A stretch of DNA of 64,000 bases from Rhododendron vialii (GCF_030253575.1 NC_080563.1:20891001-20955000); one strand, 5' to 3'; shown: positions 22,343 to 35,215, counted from the first letter of the stretch. Notes: a model not told the origin generated them from the sequence alone. Program-made: numbers and translations.

Positions 22343-25300
22343 CTAATTGTATCCAATATCCTTGTTGTTGAGCATGTCTAAAACACTGAATGCAGCTTTC
22401 TGAAAACTTTCTTTCTGTTCCTCTAGAGTTCTCTTCCTCTCCAGAGCTTTGTTTTTGCAATTCTCTATGTCTTCCATGATTTCAGTGGAGTTCTCATCAA
22501 TTTCACTGAGGAGATTTTCAGTAAGGTTTAGATTACAAGGGACCATGAAAGATAGAAAGTGGCATAAACATAACAATCTCAGAACTACAATCAACCTTAG
22601 GTGCATATAAACTTATTCCACCCGCCAAAATGACAGTGTGTGTGGAAGAGCGCACGTGTCGGAGTGTGCAGTTAAACAGCAATTTAAATCTACGGTTGAC
22701 TAAAGCAAGGGCAAAAAGGGTATTAAAGGAGAATCAATGGGACTGCAACTGACAAATGGAGGAGGTACTGCAAATTTTGGAAAATAAAATAAAATAAAAA
22801 ACTTTACAAGTTCTGAAGCCAGAACAAGGGCAATGTCTTCGATAAGACAGGAAGGAGAGGATATTGATAGTGATTGTGAGAACAAAAACAAATAGACTTG
22901 CATTTAGTGAAGAACATAAAGAAATAAAATTAATAATCAGATACTCTATGGCAGGAGGTTGGTGTTCAATATAGGAAGGTCCTTGGCTGCAAAGGTGAGT
23001 TCACCATAGACGGGGGAGGTTGGAGATGGCCTAGGGCTAGGAACCCTGTTATTCAAGAGATTAGAGACAATATTCCTCCTGCCTTGGTTCCTGATGTTTT
23101 CAAAGAGGACGAGGTTAGATGGAATCATTCTGGGACTGGTCAGTACTCATCAAAATCTTCATGGGTGAATGTTAATAATACCTCTTGTGTGCTTTGTGAG
23201 GGAGGTGATGAGATCATGAGCGATGTTTTCGAAGGCAATTCTGGGGGTCGCCTCAAGGCACGGCACAGCAGAAACGCCTTTGGGTGTTAATTTTAAGGCA
23301 GAGAACCACAAAAACGTTCGCCCATTCATCAAGGCATACAGAGGAGTACGCTTTTCATGCCTTTTTTGCCCAAATGACGGAGGTGAATGGCACCTCAGAA
23401 GAGTCGGTTCTTTTTCTTTTTGTAAGGCAAAAGTTGGTTCATTTAGGGTTGTTAGGGCAAAGACGCCATCTTTTTGCCTATTTGCGAGACAATTTAGAGT
23501 GCTTTTAGAAGTTGGATCTGTTAATGCACTATGTTTTTACGCCTTAACATGTTTTTTTTTTTTCTTTGTGAATTCTACCTACCTTTTTCTTGTTTTGTTT
23601 TGTGGCACCTTCGTATGGCGCAAACACTATTCCCTTTCTCTCTTTTTTTATGGTATCTTTAGTTAATTTTATTTTCTATAAATAATAAGTAAAAGCTTCA
23701 AAGGCTTATGCTTCAATGCCATGTGGCTTACGCCTCACCTTGCGCTTTCACCTCTCAAAACTTTGATCATGAGAGTCATTCTCACTTGTTTATCGTTTGT
23801 CCTTTCTCCAGCTGGGTAGGGCAGTATCTTCTTGTTCAATGTCGGGTGACAAGGAGTTCTATGGGTTTCTATGAAGAATTAGAGTGGATGATCGAGAGGG
23901 GCTACCAAGGGGGTCTGAAATGAATTCTATGTTTTATCTCCTGCTTTCTGCAGCTATGTACCACTTATGTGGGGAAAGGAATTCAAAGATTTTCCAAGCT
24001 AAGAAGGGAGACAGGGAGAACTGCATTTGCAGGGATATTAAAGCCTGCCTTAGCTCCTGGAAAAGTGCCAGTAGTTCTGTTTTACAGCAGCAGATAAGGG
24101 TAATGCGGGCAATCTAAGACCATTGTCAGTTTTTTCCTAGTTGCAGTTTGCTGATGTAGTCTGACCTTCTTTGTAGCTGGTTTTCTTATTGCTTTTGTTG
24201 GGGTACAAGGCTATCCCCTTGCCTTCTTTTTTGGTGTGTTTCTATAAACAAATTACTTACCAGAAAATAGTTAATAATCAGATATTCATATTAACATTCT
24301 GGTAGAAAACATCATCCCTTAATCTCCATTACAATATAGCAGATTCGCATCAGTAGCTAACAAAACAAAATTTGAACCCTAAGTTAACAAAGCATATCAA
24401 CTCACTTAATCATCTTAAGCATGTTCACCATTGCTGTTTGTACCTGCTGCGAGAGATCTGCAATGGTGAAAAGAATGAACTCACTTCTTATACCAGCTGA
24501 AACAAAATGAATAAAGCAAACAAAAATCCTCACAGATCTGGACTTCAACAATACTCATCAGAAACTATTTGCATAGCCACATAACTAGAACTATTCGATA
24601 CACTCAGCATAAGATGGAAATATTGTATCAGTGAATTCAAATTTTTACATGACATACCAAATAAGAAAGATACAAGTGACAAACTCTCACTGCAATATCC
24701 ATGACTTTGTGATTATTATAACAAGCATGTCTTAAACATTCAACAAAACCTCACATGGAACTTATCACTGGCAGTCTGTTACCTGTGAATGATAGTTCTT
24801 TGCAAAGTACAAAATGGGGTGACAAAAGTCACAAAACTGATCAAATGGGATAGGCAACTGATGAGTGATTTCAGAGAAGTCTCATCATATATCGTCTTTC
24901 TTTTACCAATGGGTCAGGTGGATACATTAACCAAATTTGCAATAACAAGATCATGATGAGCCAGGGCAAGGGTGGAGCCAGGATGTTTAGTCGAGGATGG
25001 CCAAACTGAGAAGTAAATTTATATATACAACATTTCCCAATAACTTTTATATAATTGATTTTCTATAACAGACATTGTATATCTCATAATCATATCCCCG
25101 AACTCGGATCTTTTTAATAAGGTTTCGTCATCTGTGAGCATTAGCCATTCAATTGAATAAATAAGTACCTTCAACATAAAAGAAATACATTAGCACGGAT
25201 CCTATTCCAATGACTCTGGAGTTGGTGTCACCAAATCAGTCTTGCAAGGTAGCATAAGTTAACTACCTCAAGAGATATCAAATCTCCTAGCTTATGACAT

Positions 25301-26076
25301 TTCTAACCATTCGAAATCAAACGACAACATGTCCCACCAACCTTACATCATCTGACAGTTTTAATTCTCTAGCAGTAATCACATGCCTTGCTGGCTACCT
25401 TGGGGGCACCAGAAAATTGTCAATCGACAGCAATTTCACCACGTCTCGTAGGCCGACCCCCCAAGCTCTAATGGCAACCCAAATGAAGGCCACCTTCTCT
25501 TGTTCTCTTAAAATTCGCAGAATTACACATTTTCTGAACGTATTTTAGTTGGTGAAAAAGTACTTACCAGATCTACGTATTTACAATGAACCATTATTTA
25601 CAGAGTTCATAGAGGAAAATGTTGAACGGAAACCATACTCAAAACAAACAAAAAAAAGAAAAGAAAAGAAACATTCGTCAGTAACACAACAAAATCCCTT
25701 ATAAGTTATACCACCATTATAGGGAAAAGAGTCTCACCACGAGGAGAACTGACAGTTAACAAATGAATTTACCAAATACGATGATGAAAACATAGAGGAC
25801 CGGAGATTCACCAAAAATCATACAACTACTGTTTGAGAGTTGTTGATTAATCATGGAGTTGGAATAATTCTCACTCTCATAGATTGTGTAACCGAGCATT
25901 CGTAGATAAATCTCTCACGTCGTCAACAAATAATAGCTTGTTTCGTACCAAATTAACACTTCGTAGTACTATGAACAGCGCATTTCAGGTTTATCTGATT
26001 TTGTCGCGGTCACATTAAGGTAATACAGGCTACAGCTAGATGCGTATACACAACCAAATAAATAAATAAATAAATA

Positions 26077-26113
<37 letters not shown>

Positions 26114-26228
26114 GTATGTATGCAGAGAGAGAGAGAGAGAGAGTACCGAAGACGAGAGACGAGAGCTGAGAATCAACTTCTGAACGCGGAATGAGCTGGT
26201 TTTCGGAAGGAGAAGGTGAAGACGCCAT
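22343..26228 (-). CDS. Small coiled-coil protein, three exons, function unknown
   Basis: Exon 1 is 26147-26228 (ATG, 27 codons + 1 nt), exon 2 is 24406-24457 (52 nt) and exon 3 is 22343-22505 (ending TAG). Phases join exactly (297 nt in all, 98 residues). Donors are GTACTC and GTGAGT; acceptors are CATTGCAG and CTCCTCAG. The protein begins MASSPSPSENQLIPRSEVDS and continues VFDLSQQVQTAMVNMLKMIN across the first junction, then a long charged helix (IMEDIENCKNKALERKRTLEEQ) typical of a coiled coil. It resembles a conserved small plant protein I cannot name. A Ser/Pro-rich N-terminus and no signal peptide or membrane segment suggest a soluble coiled-coil partner protein. Intron 2 (about 1.9 kb) carries a LINE; intron 1 (about 1.7 kb) carries microsatellites. 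Confidence 0.75.
22944..24270 (+). mobile_element. 5'-truncated LINE with target duplication
   Basis: Flanked by the 14-bp direct repeat TTAATAATCAGATA (22930-22943 and 24271-24284). It encodes pieces of the C-terminal end of an L1-type ORF2: DEVRWNHSGTGQYSSKSSWV, the zinc-finger-RT region HSHLFIVCPFSSWVGQ, and AAMYHLCGERNSKIFQAKKG ending at a stop near 24117. About 500 nt between the two pieces (roughly 23210-23740) does not fit and may be a secondary insertion. It lies in intron 2 of the coiled-coil gene, opposite strand. Confidence 0.8.
26060..26143. repeat. Compound microsatellite (AATA)n-(AT)n-(GTAT)n-(GA)n
   Basis: Four consecutive simple-repeat types. The last runs up to the exon 1 donor site of the coiled-coil gene (exon end 26147), so on the gene strand the intron begins GTAC followed by CT repeats. 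Confidence 0.92.
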
Positions 26229-27357
26229 TGTAAATTTTAAAGGTTGGAGAGAGAAGAGATTCGAGAGAGAGATTCGAGAGATTAGTCCACTGGAGACAAG
26301 TAGCTAATGGCCCATACAAAAAGCCTGGGTTTCCCCAACTGAGTGGAACTCTCGCAAAAGCAGAAGGAACAAAAGCAACAAAACACAAAACAAAGGGAAA
26401 TATAAAATTAAAGGAAAATTAGCTATAAGTATGATAAAATAATTTTTATTTAGAGGAATAATGCCAGCAAAATAGTTTTCAGTGGAAGTCCTTTAACTTT
26501 TTAAGTTTTTAACCATAACACCAAAACATGTTTTCACATATAAACAACTTTAGGGTACTCTACAAACGAAAGGTACCTTAGGGTTGTATGGTACCCTAGG
26601 GTTTAGACTTGTTTATAGGATTTTAGTGTGCACTTTACTATTATAGAGTTTTGACACTTTCATAAATATGGTACCCTAGGATTTTAAACACTTTCATTTT
26701 CATAGGGTACCTAGGGTTGTAGGTAGTTTCATAAGGCACATTTGTCCTTATGTTTGATTGCAAAAGGTTCTTGTCCTTGAGCTCAAAAAATGTAAATATG
26801 AATGATTTTGGCTAAGTCTCCCTATAATTATTTTGACACTCTTTTTTTTTTAATAAATGCACTCCAGTCTTCTTGTCTTTTAATAAAAAAAATTACACAT
26901 AAAAGTTTAAGTAAAGTACAAAAAATAGAGTGCATTTATCAAAAAAAATAGAGTGTGAAAATCACTATCCAAAGCAAATTGGAAGTCATTGAATTAATCA
27001 AAAGAGGAGAAAGTATTTGAGCACGACTACCTGCACAGATTTATGTGGCACATTCAAAAATAGAAACCACTTTCCAAGAAGATTCCAGTGGTGCAGCCAG
27101 AAATATGTATCAATGAGGATGTAGTGGGCCAAATAATACAGCTTGGTCAGGTCAAGTGGCTCAACGACCAGGCTAGCTAACTGGGCTCAAATCAATTGGG
27201 CTGGACCCCACAATTTGAGTTGCAAGATTCAACTATGGCACTGGCTATCAAATCAAATCTGAGTAATCAAACCTGAATCGTGTAACTCGGAGGATGTGTC
27301 TTATCGCGTTTGACAGTTATGATCCAAGGGATTTACGAATGACGGCTCGGTCACATG
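26229..27357. other. Upstream region of coiled-coil gene, otherwise empty
   Basis: The first 200 nt upstream of the ATG are purine-rich on the plus strand (pyrimidine-rich on the gene strand) and probably hold its leader and promoter. 26540-26740 contains several copies of GGTACCCTAGGG/GGTACCTTAGGG. 26840-27360 shows nothing recognisable. Confidence 0.45.
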
Positions 27358-27360
27358 CAC

Positions 27361-28247
27361 CTGGTAGGACCTGGATCCTCTCCACACCTCTCTCTCCAAA
27401 GATCTATCCCATCTTTTCACAGGAAGCTGACAACGCATTAATAAGACCATTGAACGGTTCAGATCAAGCCAGTGTTTCAGCCTTCCAACCCTTTAAGCCA
27501 TGCGACGTCGTCTCCCTCTTTTCCTCAAACGGTAGATTAACCCCCATTTTTTCCGTTTCGAATCTCCACTCACAGCCATCCATCTCTCTCTCTCTTAAAT
27601 CCAAACCAGAAAAATTTGTTGGGAATGTAAAATCAAAGGTAGTCTGTCCATGGAAAAAAAGTTAATTCGTGGATTTAAATCCTCAGTAAATAGATCAGCC
27701 CTCCAATGTAAAAATTCATCAACATCCAGTGTAATTTCAAAACAAATCTTGCTCCTTGATTGCATGTTGAAAAATCGAAGCAAAGGCCATTTATCAAGAA
27801 TCAAAACGAAACCAAATATAGTTAAAAAAAAAACAAAACCAAATCAACAAAACCCTAATCTTCTTTTTATGGAAAAAAAAAACCTCAAATCAACCACAAA
27901 GCCGAGAGATCAATGAATTAAGTTACCGAGATGAAGAACCAGAGTGAAACATTCGTAGTCGCCGTAGAATTGTAGTCGCCGGATCAATTGGTAGTGAAGC
28001 TCTATTCCTGTACCCTCATAACCCTCTACTCGACAGAAGCACTAAAATGGATGCAAACGGGAGTGTCAATCTGCCGTTTGGTGAAAAGAGGGGAAATCGG
28101 TGTCGCATAGCTTAAGGGTTGTGAGGCTGAAATGCTGGCTTGATCTGAACCGTTCAATGGCTTCATTAATGCGCTGTCAGCTTCCTGTGAAAAGATGGGG
28201 TAGATCTTTGGAGAGAGAGGTGTGGAGAGGATTCGGGTCCCACCTGG
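27361..28247. mobile_element. Long-TIR element, probably Mutator-type, non-coding
   Basis: The left arm (27361-27535) and right arm (about 28070-28247) are inverted copies over about 175 nt, sharing ATCCTCTCCACACCTCTCTC, CATCTTTTCACAGGAAGCTG, ATTGAACGGTTCAGATCAAG and more. The 530-nt interior has no recognised gene. Long TIRs without a transposase fit a non-autonomous MULE, but no clear 9-bp duplication could be read at the ends. Confidence 0.7.
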
Positions 28248-29076
28248 CAGTATGGCTCCGCCATTTCTTGTAATCCTAATTGCTTTGTGTTTTCCTCTAC
28301 ACTTGCAACTACTTATTTAACCATCAGACTGCCTTGCCGATTGCCAGCCGATTGCAACCGGTTAGGACTGTCACACCTTCGATTTTAAATATAAATAAAT
28401 ATAATTTTTCATAATTAAAGAGTCAACACCTCTTTATATAATTACCCATAATCGTCCTACCATGTCAATACCACAAACCAACATCTTTCATACTACGAGT
28501 CCACTTAATTACAACCCGACCTTTCATAGTAATGCAAAAGAGAAAGTTATAAAATCCATTGCATTCCTCCAAAGTCAAAAGATTCATAATAAAAATTACA
28601 TCCAAATATAATCAAACTAGATGATAAAGAAACTCCGTCAATATAAGCCTTTAAAGACATCCGGTAATGCATCCCCACACTCCATGCTATACACATAGAT
28701 TTGTACCTGAAAAAGAAAGGGTTGAGTACACACTCGTCCAGTAGGAAAATCTCCACTAACTCTAAATGCATATGAGGTGATAAGTGCAAGGGTATCTATG
28801 ACATGAACGATGACAGTTTAAATAAACAAGAACTTGAGGCACCATTTTGAATTTAAAACCATGACTCACACACACGAGTCAATTCTTCCAATGTCAAGTT
28901 AACATCTATCGTATCCCCCTAACATTACCCTTACTATCATATTTTTCATTTCAACATCAACTTATCATGAGTGACTCACATTCACACGCACACAAGTCTT
29001 TCATTTGAGTCTCAAGTTTATCATCTACCCAAAATCCCTTTTTATCAAGTTTCCATTATAAGTCTATATATATATA
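28248..29076. other. Intergenic, no recognised gene
   Basis: AT-rich with no supported exon. A TGTCACACC string near 28369 resembles the start of some plant LTRs, but no partner end or duplication was found. Confidence 0.45.
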
Positions 29077-29398
29077 GGGGCCGGATCCTCCCACACAAAA
29101 TTTAACACAAAAGTTGACACTCCATCTCAGCCATTAAAATTGAGGGCTGATATTAAAACTTAAACACCCCCTCTCTCTCCTCCCTCTAACGTCGTTCCTT
29201 CTCCTGGTTAAAGAAAATTAACACCGTTCTCCCTTCTCCTCAACCCCTCACGCCTGTTCTCTCTCTCTCTCTCTCCCTCACGCCTTTTCATCTTCGTCAA
29301 GCCACATTGCCACTGCCGTACGACGACTCCCTCACATAATCAACCCAAAAGCTCCACTCCAGTACATTCAACAGGTATTCTTAAACATCCGTGTACAT

Positions 29399-29443
<45 letters not shown>

Positions 29444-29505
29444 CATGTACATGTACAGTTTAAGTGCATAGCACTGTAACAGAGATGAATAGTTCCAGCC
29501 GAGTA
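29077..29505. repeat. MULE left terminal inverted repeat
   Basis: Contains two CT microsatellites (about 29258-29276 and 29402-29440) that have expanded relative to the right arm. The remainder aligns with the complement of 35700-36092. Confidence 0.85.
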
Positions 29506-30095
29506 AAGATATTTGATTTATGCGTAGGGTTTAAATGATTGGGTCTTGGATTTTTGTTGGGGGTTTAAACAATTTTGGGTTTTGCATCAAACACATTGCC
29601 ATGCATACCGGTCTTTGTTCACATTGATTTTTTCGAACATTTGGACTACTTGACGTAGCTCCCCTATTTCCAACTCTTATTTATCCTAAACCCCTAAAAA
29701 AAATACACGAGTTCTGCACAGAAAGCATTGGTTTGATTAGCACTATTATATAATGAATGGGTTTGATTCGGTGTGATTTATGAGTTTTCTTTGTTTTTTC
29801 AATCATTGATTCATTGCACAGAAATCAATAAATTGACATAAGCTATAGTTTATTGGGATTACATTGCATTGATATCAATAATCTAGTTAGCGAATCAAAA
29901 ACAAAATCTAGTTTATTGCGAGTACATTCAAAAAGTTAATTGGGATTACATAGAAAGCAATAATGTATACCTCTGGGGTGTCTTAGTTTGAATTTTTTTT
30001 TTAAGTTTTTACCCTATATGTGTTGTATATTGAATAATTTGTTTTGGGCTGAAATTTCACTATAATAAATGTTTGTCCCTTGTCAAGGGTGAGCA

Positions 30096-32345
30096 ATGGA
30101 AGAACATTTTGATTTAGATGATTTCGAAGTAGAAGATTTTCAGGCTCCAAATAACGATGTGGAAGTTTTAGAATCGCCATCAAGTGAGATGTCTTTTGTG
30201 ACAATTGATGAAGCACGAAAGTATTATGAAGATTATGGTCGACAAAATGGTTTTTGGATTCGTACTCGAACTTCATCCAAAGGACAAAATCGGTCAAATG
30301 AAGTGACTAGTATGCTATTTGTTTGCGCAAAAGAAGGAAAATATTGTGCCAGGCCAAAGAACGATGGTGTCGTGGAGGGGGATGATAAGAGAGAGGAAGA
30401 TGAGGAAGTGAAAACGAAGAAAAGATTTAGAAATCGTTCAACTGTTAGATGTGATTGCAAGGCTCATTTGCGGATTAGATATGACAAATGGAGTAGTAAG
30501 TGGAAAGTAACAGTTTTCAATGACACTCACAATCACCAGTTAGTGACTCCATCTAAGAGGATGAAAATGAGGTCAAATCGATACATGCCCAAACCAATTA
30601 AGGATTTGACCGAAGTATTTCAAAAAGAAAATTTGGAAGTTTCTAAAGTTGCTTCAATTTTCGGTGGCGAATACATGGGCTTTGATAATAGAGACTGCTA
30701 CAATCACTTGAGAAATGTGAGGCATAGAGAGCTAGATGGCGGGGATGCACAATCAGTCCTCACCTACTTCAAGAACAAACAAACACAGAATCCACAATTT
30801 TTCTATGCAATTCAATGTGATGAAAGTGGGAGAGCAGTGAATTTTTTTTGGGTGGACTCTCGATCTCGCATGGCGTACCAATATTTTGGGGATGTAGTCA
30901 CATTTGACACAACATATCGAACCAACAAATATGATATGCCTTTCGCACCATTTACTGGAGTAAACCACCACATGCAGTCAATACATTTTGGATGTGCACT
31001 TTTACAGGACGAGACTGAGGTAACATTTATATGGTTGTTTTAGACATGGCTTGAAGCTATGGGAGGACGTCCTCCAACTTCTATCATTACGGACCAAGAC
31101 TTGGCAATGAAAGGAGCGATTGCCCAAGTCTTTCCTAATACCCGTCATCGTCTATGCCTTTGGCACATTAAGAAGAAATTTGTTGAGAAGTTGTCACAAG
31201 TATACTATAAGAAATCAAAATTCAAGAAAGATGTGAAAAAATGTATTTGGTTGACATATAAGAAAGAGGATTTTGAAGAGAGATGGATGGCATTGATGAA
31301 GGAAAATGGGTTAGAACATAATGAATGGCTTCAACAATTGTATGAAATTCGTGATTCAGGTACCCGTTTACAATCGTGGGACATTCTTTGCCGGTATGAA
31401 TACTACCGGACGTAGTAAGGGTGTCAATTCATTTTTTGATGCTTTTGTTACTTCCACAACAAATCTTAAAGAATTTGTTGTCAAGTATGACCAAGCCTTG
31501 AAAAGGATTGTGAAAAGGGAAAGTGATGAAGATTTCGAGTCTGAGCATAAGTTTTGAATTGTGAAGGACAATGAATTTTTGTTGAAGCATGCGGCAAAAG
31601 TTTATACTAGAAACATCTTCAACAAGTTCAAGGATGAAATTAGTGAAGCCTTTAATTACAAAGTTGAAGAGATGACAAATGCCGATGGATTTCAATCGTT
31701 TGTGGTGAAGTCCAAAGTTAATGAACTTCAAAAGTTCACCGTGACATTGGATTCGCAAACCTACGAAGGTATGTGTGAATGCCAATACTTTGAGTTTGTT
31801 GGTATATTGTGCAGGCACATTTTTAAAGTGTTTGTCCGACTTGACATTGATGCAATACCGGATCATTTTATTCTTCCACGATAGAGGCAAAAGGCCAACA
31901 AATTTAGGATAATAAATTCTGAAGGTTTGGTGCATGACGATGGGAAAGAAGAATCCGAGGCGTTAAGACTTAGTCATATGTGTCAAGAATCTACCAAATT
32001 GGCTTGTTTGGCTGCCCTATCATATGAGAGTTACAAAATTTACATTGAAGCTATGAATGATCTATCCGAGAAGCTCCTAAAAATTTCATCTTATGTGCCT
32101 CCTCCAATCATTGTTTGCCATGAAAAGGATGATTTACATTCCACCGAGCAAACTCAAGTGTTGCTTTTGGATCCGAACATCTCGCAAACTAAGGGTAGGA
32201 AAAAGGATGTGAAGGGAAAAGATGCTACTATACACTCCGGAAGATTGAAAAGCGGTATAGAGTTGGGATTAAACAAGAAGAAAAGAAAGTGTAACTTGTG
32301 CAAAGGATCGGACATGATAAGAGAACTTGTCCTGAGAATCCGATG
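30096..32345 (+). pseudogene. FAR1/MuDR-type MULE transposase, broken
   Basis: Order of parts: acidic N-terminus; FAR1 DNA-binding domain (EARKYYEDYGRQNGFWIRTR, then RCDCKAHLRI and FNDTHNHQLV); MULE transposase core (DVVTFDTTYRTNKYDMPFAP, VNHHMQSIHFGCALL, SIITDQDLAMKGAI, LCLWHIKKKF); SWIM zinc finger (CECQYFEFVGILCRHIFKVF); and a C-terminal zinc-knuckle region beginning CNLCKG. It is the FHY3/FAR1-related type of transposase. It is inactive: in-frame stops at 31041-31043, at 31555-31557 (TGA, expected Arg) and at about 31882-31884 (TAG, expected Trp). Frame changes occur near 31360 and near 32310. A small 3' exon after GTAAGT at 32363 probably existed (ETEAQSSDSDQEMT). Confidence 0.88.
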
Positions 32346-33504
32346 AGTAAAGCTAACAAAGGTAAGTGAATTACAATTTTTTTTGTGTAAAATGTTCTTA
32401 TTTACTTGTCATAAATATCCTTACTTATTCCTTATTCGCAATTTGCTTCCACAGCCTTAGAAACGGAAGCACAATCGTCTGATAGTGACCAAGAGATGAC
32501 GTAATGAGAATATGGTAATCGAAAACTTGCTTAACCTTCTTGATGTTTTCGCTAATTATGTTTCATGCACAATCTTTACTTAATTAAAGTAACCTTGTGT
32601 TTTGTACAGGGCAAAGCATCTTGATGCCAAAGGATTGCTTTGAATGATCATGGAGTCTTTTTGGATATTTGCTCATGGAGTTTATGTACCTTTTTTTAAT
32701 TTAATGATGGAAAACTCAATTTTTGGGAACTTTTGGATGTTATTTTTGTGTAGTAAGGGTGGACCAACGCTAGATCTATTTTGCCAAATCATGTTTTTGT
32801 TTGCATAGTTGACTTTGTTGTTAACGTACAGGATTGTTCAAGTTGAATTGTTTTTTTGAAGGGTTGTTATGCTTCCAAAAGTTGTGTATGACCCTTGTTT
32901 GTAGTTGAATTGGAGTTTTTTTTTCAATTCATGGGATTATGTACTATGCTGTTGAATCATGAGTTTTTTTTTGGCATATTTGAATCGGAGGTTGCCTTTA
33001 CAAAATCGTTTGCTATATATGTAACAGAATTGTTCAGGTTCAATTGTAGAATTGTTTGCCTAGGTTGGATCTCAACCATATGAAAAAAAATAGGGCTAAT
33101 TTTTTTACACAATAAAAATAGGGGAGGAGAGATGGTGTTCTTCGGAAAAAAGGTGGAGAGAGACAAGAATAATTCAACTCCAAAAGATGGGGAAGAGAGA
33201 AGCTGCAAATCTTGCAAATCTTTGCTTGGGAACACGAATAATGTTTGGATTCATTCACAATTCAAGTAGGCAATTGTCGAGCAAAAGTATAAATCATAAG
33301 AGACATACAAACTGTGCAAAATATAAATTGCGCGAATAAATGAAGCTACATAATTCAACTCCAAAAGCACCATAACTCTCATTTTATTACATCATCAGTC
33401 AATCTAACAAAAGCACACAATTGCAAAGTTAGATACAACACAAAAAAAAAAATTTCAAAAGCTTGAACTAGCCTGGTTCAAGCTAGTTCAAGCACACAAT
33501 TGCA

Positions 33505-34067
33505 CTGATGATTGGTTCTTGCATGAGCTTTTATCACAATAGTATCAGTCAATCACAATGGGGAGTTGGACTTCAAAAACTTGAATGTATGAGAAAAGTA
33601 CTCCTTGCACAGACCCTGACCCACCCTGCAAAAGTATATTAGAACTAGGTGAGAATGTCGGGTTGAGTTAGTAAAAAAATGGCTTTTTTAGGTGAACTTC
33701 TATGATATAGTACAAACTCCATATCGTCTGAAAACTTAATTTTACTTGAGTCTTTTTAGCGATTTCTATTGGTGAACAATTGGTTGCTTGGATTTGAGAC
33801 TTTTTTGGTACTATGAAATCGTATCTGTTATCTCAAATTCGTTTTCAATCAGATGAGTTCCAGATGGAATCTTTACCTACCATGTCTTTATCCTGACACC
33901 ATTCATTGTGTTATGCATATTGATATCACGAACAGTAATGTTCGAGACACATGCCATACTCGCATCCTTTCCTAGCCCGACAATGTTGATTCCATGTCCG
34001 GATCCACAGTTCACATTGTGTATGTACACATTTGTGCATCCAGTTTGTATAAAAACACAGTCATCTC
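33505..34067 (-). pseudogene. Captured polygalacturonase (GH28) fragment, two exons
   Basis: First captured exon 34067-33877: GDDCVFIQTGC, then NCGSGHGINIVGLGKD, CVSNITVRDINMHNT and GVRIKTW. These are the GH28 catalytic GDD, the GHG motif and the RIK substrate-binding motif. Second exon from 33625 after TTTTGCAG: GGSGSVQGVLFSYIQV, VQLPIVID and YYCDKSSCKNQSS, which follows RIKTW in plant polygalacturonases. The intron between them is retained, so capture was at DNA level. Expected CAG (Gln) codons now read TAG or TGA at the exon 1 end and after PIVID, so it cannot encode an enzyme. The N-terminal half and the far C-terminus are absent. Family knowledge: pectin hydrolysis in the cell wall. Confidence 0.85.
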
Positions 34068-34627
34068 CTGCACAAAAGCATTAAAACTTGAGATCCTAGC
34101 ATACCATTTACTTGATGCACTGACATTTTTTCATTGCCTATGACTGTTGTAAACTAGTTTTGTTGCGAGTTGTTAGCAAAAGAACACAAGGAGAAAAGGG
34201 AAGAAAGCATGTTCTTATTTGTAGTGAAGACAAAAATAAAATTTTAATGACCGAAAAAAAGAAAAATGTCTTCCTGTGAATCCTGTCTGTGGGGCACGTG
34301 GGTTCAAACCTAATCTCTCTCAAGGCTTGACGCGTGTTCGGCCGGCCACAGCAAGCTTATACTGGACAAGGATTATATGACAGATGACTTGGTGCCATGT
34401 GTCTCAATATTAGTGGTTGAAAATTCAGTTATGTGTTTGGTATATATGGTGGCTTTTAAAAGGATAAGTTTGGGGCATGATTTGGACGAATTTATCCCAG
34501 ATGTCTTATCTCAATTTACCTAGGGCTCGTGTCAGTTAAGCTAATAGTGACATTTATTGGACACTAGTTCATATCAGATAACCTTGATTTTGGACTCTAG
34601 AAGTCTTTTCAAGACGAGTAACAGAGT

Positions 34628-34774
34628 TTAATGAAAAAACTAAATAGGGCTGGCTTAGTTGGCTAGAATTTTGGTGAGGCCAACGGTTCGAATTCTACCA
34701 TAGGCAAGATTCCCTCCTCCATGCTACAGATAGCCTCCTGATGTACGAAAAAAAGGGGTTTTTTACTAGTTCAC
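34628..34774 (+). mobile_element. tRNA-derived SINE nested in the MULE
   Basis: RNA polymerase III box A TGGCTTAGTTGG (34651-34662) and box B GGTTCGAATTC (34685-34695) are both readable. A tail of A/T runs follows. TAACAGAGT occurs on both sides (34619-34627 and 34775-34783), extendable to 15 bp with two mismatches. About 150 nt, non-coding. Confidence 0.72.
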
Positions 34775-35215
34775 TAACAGAGTACAATGCTTTCTATTCA
34801 AAACAGGACCCAAATTGGCATAAATTCCAAATTTTTTGCTTTGATCACAACATCCATGCACACGATCTCATGCTGTAGTGCTTTTATCTATTATGAGCAT
34901 AGTGAATTTTGCTTATGAGGAATGCACAACATAGGAGAGCTGACGATAGTGGATATACAAACAGACGTGAATTCCCAGTCGGAATCCATCAAACTTATGT
35001 TTACCTAAATTAAACTCCAGAAAGATAGATGGAACACATTCAGTTTCAAAAGAAAAAAATTAAGCAATGGTTCCAATTTTGCATCTGCATTTTCTGAAGA
35101 CTAATTTTACTGTTGAACCAAAATAAGGAGACCTTAACACTTACAATGTCAAGAGCAAAATGATAGAAAAAAGCGTAAGTACTCAAACACAAAAGGCCAA
35201 AACCACAAAAGCATA

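Noticed and set aside
28369-28800. LTR start (TGTCACACC)
   Set aside because: Single short string without a partner end or duplication.
34651-34695. tRNA gene
   Set aside because: Box A and B are present, but no cloverleaf or anticodon arm can be drawn; the target duplication fits a SINE.
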